In this document: piece by piece, positions 63,938 to 64,000 of the stretch
How positions within the stretch are numbered: position 1 is the first letter of the stretch
Layout: every line of letters starts with the position of its first letter
Assembly: GCF_022682305.1 (NCBI RefSeq)
Contig: NZ_CP093528.1
Coordinates: forward strand, 2,803,501 to 2,867,500
DNA: 64,000 nt
Reading direction: 5' to 3'
Source: Shinella zoogloeoides
GTDB lineage: Bacteria; Pseudomonadota; Alphaproteobacteria; Rhizobiales; Rhizobiaceae
Translations under genes and position numbers: made by a program
The notes under the pieces: generated by a model
Database searches by the model: none
Told to the model about the DNA's origin: nothing
Seen by the model: only the letters and a program-made list of their open reading frames with translations

Positions 63938-64000
63938 ACCTTGCATGCTATTACCTGCACATCCGGTCCTTCCGGGTTCAGACATTTCCACCCCTTCGGG

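Overview
The window is chromosomal DNA of an alphaproteobacterium of the family Rhizobiaceae (Ensifer/Shinella/Rhizobium/Agrobacterium clade; genus not decided). The evidence is high GC, CtrA-SciP-ChpT cell-cycle genes, GANTC-rich promoters, an aapJQMP-type amino-acid transporter, rhizobial gene order around tolQRAB-pal and around tkt-gap-pgk, and promoters of the form CTTGAC-N17-CTATAT.

Region 1 (1-9912) looks accessory and catabolic. It holds an AapJQMP-like polar amino-acid ABC transporter, two different guanidino-group-modifying superfamily hydrolases, two NodB-fold (polysaccharide-deacetylase-like) proteins, a DapA-fold protein that has lost its Schiff-base lysine, and a divergent Lrp/AsnC regulator. 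A 10-bp sequence occurs in the promoter region upstream of the transporter and again beside the regulator gene. The cluster looks like an uptake and degradation system for an unidentified guanidino, ureido or N-acyl amino acid. This is my best candidate for an undescribed system.

Region 2 (10.2-17.8 kb) holds a small secreted protein, a frameshifted C-terminal remnant of a large serine recombinase next to a tRNA-Met gene, mnmA, an orphan LuxR-type regulator without key acyl-homoserine-lactone residues, and a cell-cycle block: sciP, fliJ, ctrA (promoter region with five GANTC sites), a stand-alone receiver and chpT.

Region 3 (18-35 kb) is housekeeping: a DUF1134 protein, a membrane-anchored coiled coil, an RNA methyltransferase, an RluD-type pseudouridine synthase, rpoH with a good promoter, a large acidic membrane protein, purA, an EamA transporter, serA and serC (serC behind a structured leader), two paralogous outer-membrane barrels, and glmM.

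Region 4 (35-50 kb) is the envelope and recombination block read leftward: ruvC, [vapB-vapC], ruvA, ruvB, a membrane protein, ybgC, tolQ-tolR-tolA-tolB-pal-ybgF, tilS, ftsH, glmM. A type II toxin-antitoxin pair with a clear operator sits inside the ruv operon.

Region 5 (50-64 kb) has an LLM oxidoreductase, a YebC protein, a YmdB phosphoesterase, 5-formyl-THF cyclo-ligase, a SorC-type regulator divergent from transaldolase, a probable 6S RNA next to zapA, then tkt-gap-pgk (central carbon metabolism), a structured short transcript with a 24-codon ORF, an unannotated 51-residue membrane protein, an MFS transporter and a DUF1192 protein. A perfect CtrA box closes the window upstream of the next, unseen gene.
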